DNA from: Glutamicibacter nicotianae
GTDB taxonomy: Bacteria > Actinomycetota > Actinomycetes > Actinomycetales > Micrococcaceae
Direction: 5' to 3'
DNA length: 64,000 nt
Assembly: GCF_006539525.1 (NCBI RefSeq)
Contig: NZ_BJNE01000010.1
Span: forward strand, 57,282 to 121,281
The position numbers were made by a program, and so were the translations under genes. Below, piece by piece: positions 16,375 through 26,700 of the stretch. Positions within the stretch are counted from its first letter, which is position 1. Each line of letters begins with the position of its first letter. Below the pieces are notes generated by a model. The model did no database searches and was not told the DNA's origin. It saw only the letters and a list, made by a program, of their open reading frames with translations.

Positions 16375-16719
16375 ATGAACGTCGAACTCACCAGATTCCG
16401 CGTCCTGCCAGGCAAAACTGCGCAGGTCAATGAATGGCTGGAATTCCTGAACAGCCATATGCCCGCGGTGCTGGACACCCTTGAGGGCGAGAAGATGTAC
16501 GTGGAAACGATCTTCAGCGAGACCCTGGATGGCGTCGACTACCTGTACTGGTACAGCATCCAAGGCGAGGGCGGCATCGAGGTGCAGGATTCTGCCCATG
16601 AAGTCGACAAGGTGCATCTGGAGTACTGGAAGGAATGCATCGATCCTGGCTTCGCACCCCAAGAGCTGACCCCACGGGTGCTCATGATTCCTGAACGCGT
16701 GCAGCGCAGCATGCACTAG
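16375..16719 (+). CDS. DUF6176-family protein of unknown function
   Basis: 114 residues, a complete small protein. The pattern FRVLPGKTAQVNEWLEFL, LEGEKMYVETIFSE, YLYWYSIQGEG and DKVHLEYWKECI is that of the DUF6176 family, which has a ferredoxin-like (dimeric alpha-beta barrel) look but no assigned activity. It has its own terminators on both sides, so it is monocistronic. It lies where a jetD gene would be expected downstream of jetC, but it is on the other strand and unrelated. Confidence 0.7.
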   Translation: MNVELTRFRVLPGKTAQVNEWLEFLNSHMPAVLDTLEGEKMYVETIFSETLDGVDYLYWYSIQGEGGIEVQDSAHEVDKVHLEYWKECIDPGFAPQELTPRVLMIPERVQRSMH

Positions 16720-16732
16720 CGTCCAACGCAAT

Positions 16733-16784
16733 AAAGCACTCGGTCCAGAACCCGCACGGCGAGTTCTGGACCGAGTGCTTTTTG
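16733..16784. terminator. Bidirectional terminator
   Basis: A 19-bp perfect stem (AAAGCACTCGGTCCAGAAC and complement) with an 11-nt loop, flanked by AATAAA on one side and TTTTT on the other. It lies between the DUF6176 gene (+) and jetC (-). Confidence 0.92.
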
Positions 16785-16793
16785 CCGTGATGG

Positions 16794-19700
16794 CTAGCTG
16801 CGCAGGGTAATCGTGGTGGCCATGGCCGGGGAACGGCCGGTAGTCACGAAGCCCGAAATGTTGGATCCCGGATGCTTGATGATGTCCGTGATGGATCCCA
16901 GATGGCGGCTCAAATCGATCTTGTCTTCAGGGGCCGCGAGCACCAGATGGAAGCCGAACTCCTGCAACGCGCGTATGCCTGCCGCCGCATATTCGGAGTT
17001 GGCCTGGATGAAGGCCTCGTCAATCATCACCGTGCCATAGGAAGTGAACCCGGCCGAGGCGAAGCCCAGCTGGTAGGCCAATGCGGCACCCATGATGAAG
17101 GAAGTGAAGCGCTGGCCTTCGCCGCCGGAGAGCGTGCCCGGTTCCAGGCCGGTTTCGATTTCTCCGTTGGGCTTGTGCTCGTTGCAGCTGATCATCACAT
17201 GCTGGCGGACATCGAGCACGGTGGAGCGCCAGGCGGTCATGGCTGGGTCGCTGAGCGCGGTGACCAGTGCCTCCAGCGCCTGGTACGAGCTGGCCAGGGT
17301 GCTTTCGTCCTTGGTGGTGTAGGCCTCCTGCAACGCGTCCTTCAATTCCTTGCGGAAGGTTCCGGCCTCCACCGGAATCGCATTGGCCACTTCCAGGCGG
17401 AGCGCCGAGCCATGCTCGAAGGCCACCTCGGAGAGGATCTGGTTCAGCGGCTTGATGCGCTCGGAGATCATCCGGCGCTCTTCATCCAGCAGCTGCAACA
17501 GGTCGCTGAAGCGTTCGTAGGAACGGTTCGCGAAGTATTCGCGGAACTGCGCCTCATGGTGAGGCAGGCCATCGGCCACAATCTGGTCGTGCAGCTGCGC
17601 GTAGTGCTCTGCGGCTTCAGCGGTGGTGCCGTGGGTTTGCGCGTGGGAGGTGCCGAACTCGCGGGCGAAACGACGGAAGGTTTCGCTCAATGCGCCACCG
17701 ATTTCCTGGCGCCGCGACTGCAGGGAATTGACCTGGCTGCCCAACTGGAGCTTGACCTCGGCAAAGGCTTCGCTGATGTCCTCGCTGGCAGGGCAGTCGC
17801 CGGCGGCAACCTGCTGCAGTACCGGGCCCAGCAGCTGATGCTGGCGCAGGGCCGGGGGAATGCTGTCTTCCCATCCGGAATCCAGCTCTTCGCTGGCAGA
17901 GAGGATCTGCTGCGCGCGCTGCACCTGCAGCTCAAGATCTGCAATGCGCGAGCGGACCAGCGCGAGGTCGCCGACCAGCGTTTCGGCTTCGGCCTTCGCC
18001 GTTTCAATCTGCTGGCGGACCCGGGAGGAGTCCCCGGACAGCGCCAGTGCGTCGCCGAGCTTCTGCTCGCTGCGGCGCAATGCCTCCAGCGCTTCGGAGG
18101 CATCGAGCTGGCCGAAAGTCCGCTCGTCGGCAATCAGCGCCTGCAGCAGCTGGGCCTTGGCCACGACCTTGTTCTTCGCCGCGCTGCGCTCGTCGGCAGC
18201 CTGCTGGGCCTTGATGATCTTCTCGTCCAGCCGCGCCGCCTTGGACTGCAGCTCGGCGATCTTCGACTCGTTGGTGAAGCCCAGCAGGTACTCGGACGCC
18301 GGCAGGGTGCGGGTGTCGCGCTCAAAGGTTCCGGTGCCGGACTTGATCGTGCCGGCCGGGGTGATCGCCTTGGGGTGCACATGCATGGCAGCATCGTTCT
18401 CGACGCAGGCCAATGGATAGTCGGCGGTGATCTTGGCTTTCAGCCAGGCCCCGGCGTCGCCCGGCGCGAAGTCCAGCTTGGTGACCAGATCCGCCGGGCC
18501 GGCCTGCGCGGTGCGCGGCTGCTGCGAGATATCGCTCCAGCGTACGCGGCCCAAGCCGTCGAGCCGGTCGATGGCGTGGGTGACCTGGGCGAGCAGCTCG
18601 CCCGGAACCAGCAGGGTGCGGGCCAGCGAATGCAGGGACTTTTCAGCGGCCAAGCGCCAGCTGCCGGCATCGGCCGAGACATCCATGAGCTCGCCGGCGA
18701 AGGGAAGCTGTTCTTCCTTGAGCGAGCAGGCCGAGGCGATGGCGCGGCGGGCGGCGATCGACCGGTCGTCGATATTGCTGGCCCGGCGCTGGTAGGAGCG
18801 GATCTGCTCGGCCAGGGTTTCTGCGCGCTTGCGCAGGTTGACCAGGGTGGCCATGGCCTCGTACTCGACGGTCTGGGCATCATGGGTAATCGAGCTGAGC
18901 TGCTGCAGGGTGCGCGCGGCATTGGCACGCAGCTCATCCAGGCCGGTGGCGGAGAATTCAAAGGACAATCCGGCATCCGCCGCCTGCTGCTGCAGGGTGC
19001 GGATGAGGCCTTCCTTCTCGCTCAGCGCCTTGCGGGCCACATCGGCTTCGCGCTCCAGCAGCATCAGGGAAGCGGAGCCGGCGGAATCGTGGGCGGCTTC
19101 CAGCGACGCCAGCTGGTCATCGAGCTGATCCTTGCGCTGGCGAAGCTCGGCCTCGTCGGCCTTGAGCTTGGACAGCTCGGATTTATGGGAGGCCAGGTCA
19201 TTGCGCAGCACCAGTTGGCGGACCTGGGCTTCCAGGGTGTTCACGTCGCTTTCGAGCAATTGCCGGGTGCTGGCAATCTGCCCGGCCAAGTCGCGGTAGG
19301 CCTGGTCCTGCTCGGGCACCTGCGCCAGCACGTCGCGCTGGGCGCGGGCGGTATCCAGCTGGCGGTAGATGCCGCGCAGGTGGGCGAAGTCCTCCACCGC
19401 CGCGGCGGCGGCCTTCAGCGTGGCTGGTTCTTCCAGCACCTCATGGCGGAAGAACTGGTTGACGCCCTTGGCCAGGCCCTTGCCGTTCTGCAAGGTGCGC
19501 AGCAGAGCGAAAGCCTTGTCGCTTTCCACTCCGAGCCGGCGGCGCAGGCGCTCGATGAACGCCTTGTGCGTATCGAAGGCTTCGCTGGGTGCCAGAGCCT
19601 TGGACAGCGAGGACACAGTGAAGCGGCGCGGTCCGTGGTTTTCCAGCTCCGCGATATCGACCTTGCCCTCGCACAACAGGTAGTGCTTGGAGACCTGGCC

Positions 19701-20120
19701 TTCCAGACCGGCGTCGGGCAGGTCGAAGACGGCGCCGGCGGTCACGGTGTTGCCCATGCCGTCGTCGTAGCTGAGCACAATGGCGCTCCACGTCGCGCCC
19801 GGACGCTGGTAGACGGTGCCGGCACTGGTCTTGAACTTGCGCCCGCGCATATAGGAGAACGTGGTGCGGCGGTCCTCGCGGGTGGCCGCATCATTGGCCG
19901 ATTCGTTCAGCCGGGGAGTGGCGAAGAAGACGTGGCCCATCGCATCGAACAGGGTGGATTTGCCTACGCCCGGATGGCCGGTGACCAGCGTGCCGGCACG
20001 GTCCACCGCCAGATCATGCAAGCCGTGGAAGGTGCCCCAGTTGACGATCTGTACTCGGCTCAGGCGATGCTGGCCTGGGTTGAGCGCCCCGCCTAGCGGG
20101 AGAGTCATTTCAATGCTCAT
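16794..20120 (-). CDS. jetC: Wadjet JetC: SMC-like ATPase (MksB-like)
   Basis: 1108 residues. Walker A GHPGVGKST at 48-56 opens an SMC head, followed by long heptad-rich coiled coils with a hinge-like break near the middle. The second half-head has the ABC signature LSGGEGQRFTSFIMG starting at 997 and Walker B VMIDEAF with Asp1034/Glu1035. Length and motifs fit JetC of type I Wadjet, an SMC complex that extrudes plasmid DNA loops and cuts circular DNA with JetD. It is the last of three closely packed genes (jetA, jetB, jetC). No jetD follows: a terminator and an opposing gene come next. Confidence 0.88.
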   Translation of the reverse strand: MSIEMTLPLGGALNPGQHRLSRVQIVNWGTFHGLHDLAVDRAGTLVTGHPGVGKSTLFDAMGHVFFATPRLNESANDAATREDRRTTFSYMRGRKFKTSAGTVYQRPGATWSAIVLSYDDGMGNTVTAGAVFDLPDAGLEGQVSKHYLLCEGKVDIAELENHGPRRFTVSSLSKALAPSEAFDTHKAFIERLRRRLGVESDKAFALLRTLQNGKGLAKGVNQFFRHEVLEEPATLKAAAAAVEDFAHLRGIYRQLDTARAQRDVLAQVPEQDQAYRDLAGQIASTRQLLESDVNTLEAQVRQLVLRNDLASHKSELSKLKADEAELRQRKDQLDDQLASLEAAHDSAGSASLMLLEREADVARKALSEKEGLIRTLQQQAADAGLSFEFSATGLDELRANAARTLQQLSSITHDAQTVEYEAMATLVNLRKRAETLAEQIRSYQRRASNIDDRSIAARRAIASACSLKEEQLPFAGELMDVSADAGSWRLAAEKSLHSLARTLLVPGELLAQVTHAIDRLDGLGRVRWSDISQQPRTAQAGPADLVTKLDFAPGDAGAWLKAKITADYPLACVENDAAMHVHPKAITPAGTIKSGTGTFERDTRTLPASEYLLGFTNESKIAELQSKAARLDEKIIKAQQAADERSAAKNKVVAKAQLLQALIADERTFGQLDASEALEALRRSEQKLGDALALSGDSSRVRQQIETAKAEAETLVGDLALVRSRIADLELQVQRAQQILSASEELDSGWEDSIPPALRQHQLLGPVLQQVAAGDCPASEDISEAFAEVKLQLGSQVNSLQSRRQEIGGALSETFRRFAREFGTSHAQTHGTTAEAAEHYAQLHDQIVADGLPHHEAQFREYFANRSYERFSDLLQLLDEERRMISERIKPLNQILSEVAFEHGSALRLEVANAIPVEAGTFRKELKDALQEAYTTKDESTLASSYQALEALVTALSDPAMTAWRSTVLDVRQHVMISCNEHKPNGEIETGLEPGTLSGGEGQRFTSFIMGAALAYQLGFASAGFTSYGTVMIDEAFIQANSEYAAAGIRALQEFGFHLVLAAPEDKIDLSRHLGSITDIIKHPGSNISGFVTTGRSPAMATTITLRS

Positions 20121-20123
20121 CGG

Positions 20124-20810
20124 TTACTCCTGCACCAACTCGGGGGTCTGCTCTGCGAGGTCATCAGTGTCATCGGCGCCCAGGCTGAACGCCGGGTCAT
20201 TGGCGTCGATGGCCGCAATGTAGCGCGGGATGTCCTGGATATTAGCGATCGGCAAGGCCATCGCCAGTGCCGGGGAAATGCGGAACTCGTTCTCCAGCTC
20301 GGTGCCGGTGAGCAGGCGCAAGGACTGCAGGCGGGTGATAGCGGCATCGCAGGATTCGGCAAAGCGCTTGTCGTCACGGTCCGATGCCTGGCGGTGCTCG
20401 GCCAGGATCTCGTGCATGCCTGCCCGCGAAATCACCGCATCGCTGCCGCTGCCCGAATGCTGCTCCAGCAGCAGCCGCAGGCGCAGGGCCAGCAGGGTTT
20501 CATCGCGCTTCAGCGGACGGCGCGGAGCGATCGGGGAGGTGTGGACCTGTTCGATCTGGACCGGGGCCAGCATGGCGATCTTGCGATCCATGTCCAGCCG
20601 CAAGGCCAGGAAAATCTCGGAGAAGTAATCGCTGATGCCCTGCTGCTGGTCCAGTAGCAGCTGCCACGCCGAAGGATCGGTGGATCCGTCCAGGTAGGGG
20701 CCTCGCAGCAGCCGGACCAGCAGCTGGCGCAGCGGCAGCGTGAACTTTCCGGTATCGCCGTCGAACAGCGGGTCGGTGATCGGTGCGGCGTATGAATCGC
20801 TCGTGGTCAT
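20124..20810 (-). CDS. jetB: Wadjet JetB (DUF4194), MukE/MksE-like kite subunit
   Basis: 228 residues. Two winged-helix segments can be traced: LPLRQLLVRLLRGPYLDG near residue 30 and VISRAGMHEILAEH near 130. The acidic C-terminal tail (DDTDDLAEQTPELVQE) is usual for DUF4194 proteins. This subunit bridges the JetA kleisin and the JetC heads. Its ATG overlaps the jetA stop by 4 bp and jetC begins 3 bp after its own stop, so the stoichiometry is held by translational coupling. Confidence 0.85.
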   Translation of the reverse strand: MTTSDSYAAPITDPLFDGDTGKFTLPLRQLLVRLLRGPYLDGSTDPSAWQLLLDQQQGISDYFSEIFLALRLDMDRKIAMLAPVQIEQVHTSPIAPRRPLKRDETLLALRLRLLLEQHSGSGSDAVISRAGMHEILAEHRQASDRDDKRFAESCDAAITRLQSLRLLTGTELENEFRISPALAMALPIANIQDIPRYIAAIDANDPAFSLGADDTDDLAEQTPELVQE

Positions 20811-22267
20811 AGCGGCTCCTTCGTAAAGCTCAACGCGGGCAGGATAGCGGTTCGCTGAGAACCATCGAGTTGCTGGAATTCAATGCTGAGCAGGTCGCTC
20901 TCGTTCAGCGGCTCGCCATTGGTGCGCCCGATCTCCACCAGGGCGCGAATCGTATTCAGGTGCCGCTGCTCGGCATCCAATGATTCAAAGACGTCATTGA
21001 GTCGAACCGAACCGGAACCGGACTGGCCCAGCTGCCGGGTGATGGATTCACGCAGCAACTGCATGTCGGCCTGGGGTGTCGACGGGTTGCGCACAATGTC
21101 GGCTTCGCTGAATTCCGGCGCCTGGGCCAGCGGCGGCGGAGCCACATGCTCGGAGGGGTCATAGATTCCAAGCCCGGCAAGGGTGACGAACTGCGGGGCG
21201 AACAGCTCCATGGGGGCCAGGCCGCTGCGCGGCTTCAGGCTCGTGGACTTGCTGATCGCCAGTTCGGCTTCGCGCACTGCCTGGCGCAGCAGCTCGGCCT
21301 GCCTGTAGTCCTCGGACTGGACGAAGGCGTGCAGGGACTCGGAGAGCTTGCCGTAGGAGGCATGGACTTCAGCCGCCTGGCGGCGCAGTTCACGCAACAG
21401 GTTGGTGAGGATCTGGCGTTCGGGGGTTTCCAGATCATCGACGAAGTCGCGTTCCAGGACCTCGGCCAGTGCCGCGCGGAACCGCTGCTGCGCTTCGGGG
21501 GAATTCAAAAACTCGGTGAATCCGCTGAAGGTTTCGCCTTCGGCGGTGGAGCGCAATTGGCGATCGGCTTCCAGCACCTGGCCCACGGCGACGCCCTTGG
21601 CAGTGGACGCGTCCAGAATGCCTTCGCGCAGCGAGTGGAGCATGTCCTGGACGCCATCGCGCATGCGCCGGAAATCCGCAGGCAGGCTGGAGGCCAGATC
21701 GAGCACTGAACGGGTGGCCGACAACGCGGTCGTGCGGGAGAGCACCGCCGGATCGTCCCCGCTGCGCAGCTGGTCGATTTGGGCTTGGCGCAGCGCGATC
21801 TGGGATTCGAGGGCACGGATACGCGCTTCGGGATCCGGATCCGTCTCGTGGGCCAGCGACTCCAGGGACGAGAGCAAAGTGTTCAGGCGCGAGGAGTTCA
21901 AATGCGAATCGTCGGTGGAGAAATCCGCCAAGAAGCGCAAGGTGCGCAAGGTCTGCGCGCTGGGTTCATAGACGAAGCGCCCGTCAATCAGCGGACGAGC
22001 CAGGATCCCCTGCTTGACCCAGGTCTCGGCGAAATCCTGGGCCGAATAGGACGCAGGGATCTGGTCATCGCTTTTGCGTGCCTGCTTCAGGAAGGAATCC
22101 AGCGAGGCATGGAAAAGCTCCAATGCGATACGGGAACGATCTGCGGTGAACTCTGCACGGATGAATGCCACAGCCCACGGCTGGGCGGTCAGAAGCCGAT
22201 ACGCTGCCGAGCTTTTGAACTGCTGGGACTGAAGCCACAAACTATTCGCGCGGTGCGAGGGCTGCAT
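20807..22267 (-). CDS. jetA: Wadjet JetA (DUF3375), MukF/MksF-like kleisin
   Basis: 486 residues, the usual size. The N-terminal winged-helix dimerisation part has KSSAAYRLLTAQPWAVAFIRAEF and FVYEPSAQTLRTLRFL. A helical middle follows (RALESQIALRQAQIDQLRSG). The C-terminal part is rich in FVDDLETPERQILTNLLRELRRQAAEV-like helices that contact the SMC neck. First gene of the jetABC unit. Function as plasmid defence is inferred from family; without JetD the complex could instead serve as an MksBEF-like chromosome condensin. Confidence 0.85.
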   Translation of the reverse strand: MQPSHRANSLWLQSQQFKSSAAYRLLTAQPWAVAFIRAEFTADRSRIALELFHASLDSFLKQARKSDDQIPASYSAQDFAETWVKQGILARPLIDGRFVYEPSAQTLRTLRFLADFSTDDSHLNSSRLNTLLSSLESLAHETDPDPEARIRALESQIALRQAQIDQLRSGDDPAVLSRTTALSATRSVLDLASSLPADFRRMRDGVQDMLHSLREGILDASTAKGVAVGQVLEADRQLRSTAEGETFSGFTEFLNSPEAQQRFRAALAEVLERDFVDDLETPERQILTNLLRELRRQAAEVHASYGKLSESLHAFVQSEDYRQAELLRQAVREAELAISKSTSLKPRSGLAPMELFAPQFVTLAGLGIYDPSEHVAPPPLAQAPEFSEADIVRNPSTPQADMQLLRESITRQLGQSGSGSVRLNDVFESLDAEQRHLNTIRALVEIGRTNGEPLNESDLLSIEFQQLDGSQRTAILPALSFTKEPL

Positions 22268-22494
22268 GTACTTCCTTGATCTTTGAAATGCCTAACCAAT
22301 CAATTCTAAATCATTGGACTCCTTCCAAAATGTGAGCTCCCTAAAAGCTGGATGATAGGCAACGTTCTGCTTCGACATTTCATCGCGAAAGGGTTTTACC
22401 CCCAGCACTACCTGTGTAGGGTCGAAATTAGCAGATGACAACTAGTTTTCTTCCGGCCCTGCAGGCGCGGTGGAGGTCATGGAGGTCGCAGCCA

Positions 22495-23751
22495 ATGAAG
22501 AACCTACGCATTGTGATTTCGCTCGGGCTGGTGCTGGGCCTTGCCGCGTGCAGCACGGCGCAACCGCCCTCAGCACCGTCCACGGATCCCGCTGCCATCG
22601 AAAAGGCCGAGCAGGAAAAAGCACGCGTGGACGGCGTCAAGGCCGAGATCAACCGGCTGGCTGACGGATACGACTATGACGCGGCGATCAAGCTCGCCAA
22701 GGAGGACAGCGCCGAAGAGCTGAACCAGATGGTTGGCGGACTGGAAGATGAGAAGAGCCAAGTTTCGGCGTGGGACGAGCCGGACCAGATACCCCACCTG
22801 TTTTTCCACTCGCTGATAGTCGATCCGGACCGGGCCTTTGACGGCGGAAACAGCTCACAGGGCTACGCCAACTACATGGTGACCCAGAAGGAATTCGCGG
22901 CCATTCTCGAAGAACTGCATGAGCGCGACTATGTGCTGGTCAACCCTGAAGACTTCGCTTCGCCCGATAAGCAGGGGCAGATGAAGTACCGGGACATCAT
23001 GCTTCCCAAGGATAAGAAGCCACTGGTGCTGTCCGTTGACGACCTGAGCTATTACGAATACATGGATGGCGATGGCTTCGCCAGCAAGCTGGTGCTGGAC
23101 AAGGACGGCAAGGTACGCAACGAATACGTGGATGCGGAAGGCGAAACACACGTTGGCGCATACGACGTCACCACCATGGTCGATGACTTCATCGCCGAGC
23201 ATCCCGACTTCAGCTACCGCAATGCCCGCGGCCTCATCGCGATGACCGGATACAACGGAGCCTTCGGCTACCGCACCTCGGCCAGCCAGTACCCGGAAAG
23301 CACGACGCTGGAAGCCGACCAGAAGATGGCCACGAAGATCGCCGAGGCGATGAAGGACAGCGGTTGGGTGTTCGCATCGCATTCGTGGGGGCACATTGCC
23401 ACCGGGACCGACAGCATGGGCCGGCTCAAGCGCGACATGAAGCTGTGGAAGAACGAGGTGGAACCGATCGTGGGAAAGACCGGCCACTTCATCTATCCAT
23501 TCGGATCGGATATTGCCCGGACCCAACGCTACTCAGGTGCCCGCTACGAGTTCTTCAAGGAGCAGGGCTTCGACTACTTCTACGGCGTTGACGGAACCAT
23601 CCGCGCATGGATGCAGCAAGGAGATGAATACCAGCGGCAGATGCGCATCAACGTGGACGGGTTGCAGTTCGCCAAGGAAGAACGCGGCGACCGTCCAGTT
23701 CTGGACAGCTTCTTCGATGTTCAGGACGTGATCGATCCGGCCCGCAAGTGA
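22495..23751 (+). CDS. Lipoprotein with polysaccharide deacetylase (NodB-like) domain
   Basis: 418 residues from ATG 22495, set by GGAGG 10 nt upstream. A short signal ends in the lipobox LAAC, so the mature protein is a membrane-anchored extracellular lipoprotein. A helical spacer precedes the catalytic region, which has LVLSVDDLSYYEYM (metal-binding DD pair), then ASHSWGH (the HxxxH metal site) and IYPFGSD. NodB-fold enzymes remove acetyl groups from cell-wall or surface glycans, here on the outer face of the membrane. Flanked by minus-strand units on both sides; monocistronic. Substrate not known. Confidence 0.85.
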   Translation: MKNLRIVISLGLVLGLAACSTAQPPSAPSTDPAAIEKAEQEKARVDGVKAEINRLADGYDYDAAIKLAKEDSAEELNQMVGGLEDEKSQVSAWDEPDQIPHLFFHSLIVDPDRAFDGGNSSQGYANYMVTQKEFAAILEELHERDYVLVNPEDFASPDKQGQMKYRDIMLPKDKKPLVLSVDDLSYYEYMDGDGFASKLVLDKDGKVRNEYVDAEGETHVGAYDVTTMVDDFIAEHPDFSYRNARGLIAMTGYNGAFGYRTSASQYPESTTLEADQKMATKIAEAMKDSGWVFASHSWGHIATGTDSMGRLKRDMKLWKNEVEPIVGKTGHFIYPFGSDIARTQRYSGARYEFFKEQGFDYFYGVDGTIRAWMQQGDEYQRQMRINVDGLQFAKEERGDRPVLDSFFDVQDVIDPARK

Positions 23752-23772
23752 CCGGACCAATCCGCACCCAGG

Positions 23773-26700
23773 CTACAAGGCCATGAACGCACCGAGCTGG
23801 GAGAGCGTCGACGGGTTGGACGGCAGGTAATCGGTGAGCCGTTCGCTGCGCACGATGACAGCCTTCCACTGGCCGCGGGAAATCGCCACATTGATGCGAT
23901 TGCGGTTGAGCAGGAACTCGATGCCACGCGATGCATCGGCGGCGCTGGAACACGCCATGGTCACCAGCACCACCGGGGCTTCCTGGCCTTGGAACTTGTC
24001 GACCGTTCCCACCCTGACATCCGGCAGCCCCTCGGCTTCCAGAACCTCGCGCACCAGATTCACCTGCGCGTTGTAGGCGGCCACCACCAGGATGTCGTCG
24101 GCGGCCAGCGGGCGGGCCGGCTTGCCGGAGCCCGGGCTCCACAGCATGCCCAGATGCTCGCGCACCAAGCGGACAATGGCCTCCGCTTCTTCCACGCTGC
24201 TGACGGTATTGCCCCGGTGCTCAACGAACACCGTCTCAACCCCGGCTTCGGTGCCTTCCAGCACCCGCAGCCCGGCGGCATCCGCCGAGAACAGCTGGTG
24301 GTCATAGCTCAACGCCGACACCTTGGCGCACAATGCCGGGTGCATCCGCCATGAGGCCGCCAGGAAGTAGCCCAACTCGGCGGGCAGCACCGGTTCGCCA
24401 CCGGAGAGCCAGCCCAGCGCCGATTCATCCACCGGCTGCGGATGGGTGCCCTGGGTGACCTGCGGCAGCTGCTGCGGATCGCCGAGCAGCAGCAAATTGC
24501 GGGCCGCGCGGGAGACGGCCAGCGTATTGGCCAAGGAGAACTGCCCGGCCTCATCGATCACCAGCAAGTCCAGGCTCCCGGCAGGAACCTTCGAACCGGT
24601 CAGCGTCCATGCGGTGCCTCCAATGAGCGCGCCGCCGGGTGCATCCAGCACCTCGGCCACGGATTCCTTGGACGTGCCGGTCCAAGGCACCGGATCCTTG
24701 TGCTTGACTTCCTTGGCCACCACCTCGGGATCCACCCCGGCTTCCACGGCCTTGCGCAGCACATTCTCGACCACCGCATGGGATTGGGCCACCACCCCGA
24801 TCTTCCATCCGTAGTCGATGAGTTCACGGATCACATGCGAAGCGACGAAGGTCTTGCCGGTGCCCGGGGGACCCTGCACCGCTAGATAGGAATTGTCCAG
24901 GTCCTTCAGCGTTTGGACCACGGCAGGATAGACCTGGGCCTGGCCGTCGACCAGTTCCGGTTCAACCGGCGCCGACAGGGTCTTCAGGCGTGGCGGAATC
25001 CGCCGCAGGATGTCGATGCCCGGCCGTTGCGGGAGCACCGGCACGGTGGCGCCAACCTGCTGGGCGATCTCGGTGAGCGCCGCATCGATGCTCACGGTCG
25101 CCAACGGCTTGTCGGGTGCCAGGGCGCAGGGAAGTGCACCGTAGGCAGGAATCTTGCCGCTGGATTTCTCCGCAATGGTGATCCAGCCTTCTCCGAGCTC
25201 GACCACCGTGGCATTGAATGCGCCGCCGCGCACGGAGTCGTCCACTGCCATGCCCTCAGGCAACGGGGCATCGAACATGGCGAACACCGAAGAGCCGGGG
25301 GAGAGCAGCGAGCCTTCGGCCAGCGTTCCCTGCAATTTCGTCACCCGCGTGTAGGTGCGCGCCCGCTCTGTGGCCTTATGCCAGTCCTCGAGCACTTCCG
25401 CCGAGTTCACAATGAAGACCCCGCGGACATCGCTCCAGTCATCCATCGGCGCGGACAGCCGATCGAAGTGCTCCCACCAGAATTGCTTCTTCTCGCGGCG
25501 GTTGTACCCGGTCGCGGCGGCGACCATGGCGATCGCCCGGTCATCATCGCTCAGCGCCTGGCCGTGGGGCAGCTGCGCCAGGTAGTCCTGCAGCCTCAGC
25601 TCCTCGGGGGTGGGCTCGTACTCCTCGCCAGCCGCGGGAGGCTCGGGCGTGTCCTGAAGCGTGCCGGGCGCCTGGTCGATGAGCGTGAGCAGCCAATCCC
25701 GCAGGCGCAGCGTGGACAGGCAGTCGTACTCGTTGTAGTCGGCAATGGAGGCCAGGATGGACGCAGCTGCATCCTCGTTCTCCGTGTCCCGCGCCAGCAT
25801 GTACTGGGCGTAGGCGACCACCGACGCGCCGGCATCGGTGACATCGCCGGAGCGCAGGTGCTCGCCCATGTAGAGCGGTTCAAGCTTCTTGATGGAGTAG
25901 GAGCGGGTGGACACCACCAGGGCATTGCGCACGGTCTCATAGAGATCGACGAGCAGATTCTCGCGCAGCCACTGGTCGACTTCGTCCTCGCCGGCGATGT
26001 GCACCTGGGAGAGCTTGCGCAGCGCAGTCTTCTCGTAGGGCGCGTAGTGGTAGACCTTCATCTGCGGGTAGCGCTGGCGGCGCTCCTCGACATAGGCGAT
26101 GAAGTCCAGGAACGCTTGGCGTTCCTCGGCGCGGCTATGCGCCCAGAACGGCTTGAATACCGGCGCGCCGGTGTCGTATTCGACAACGCCGAAGAGGTAT
26201 TCCAACCCCCAGGAACCATCGGACGGGTCCTGGTAGAGCGGGTCGCCCTCGAAATCGAAGAAGATATCGCCCTGGTCGGGGCGCGGCAGGGAAGAGATCG
26301 GGCCGGCGTTCTTCACCCGGTAGGACACGCCGTGGGCGCTGCCATCCGCGGTGGCCAGGCCCAGCTGCATCTTGGCCTGGTCGGTGACGCGCTGCAGCGC
26401 GGTGCGCGGCTCGGCGTCGAGCCCGGCGAGCTGGTCAATGGTCGTAATGCCGCGGGCGCGCAGCTTTTCACGCTGCACCATGGACATCCCGGCAACCAGC
26501 AGCAGGTCGCGCGATGCCTGGGCCTGCTCTTCGCAGTAGTCGCACCGGCCGCACAGGCGCAGTTCGTCGGAATTCCACTCGACCGGCTGGTTCTTCGCAC
26601 GGTGCTTGTGCACCATGGCCAGGAAGCGTTCGCGTTGGGCCCGGAAGACCGGCAGCACCTCGTCAACGCGGTGCACCGAGTGGGTCCCGTCGCCGAGGAC

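Noticed and set aside
16872..20096. 1074-codon open frame on the plus strand
   Set aside because: Antisense shadow of jetC; composition follows the complement of the SMC coiled coils and no domain or ribosome site is present.
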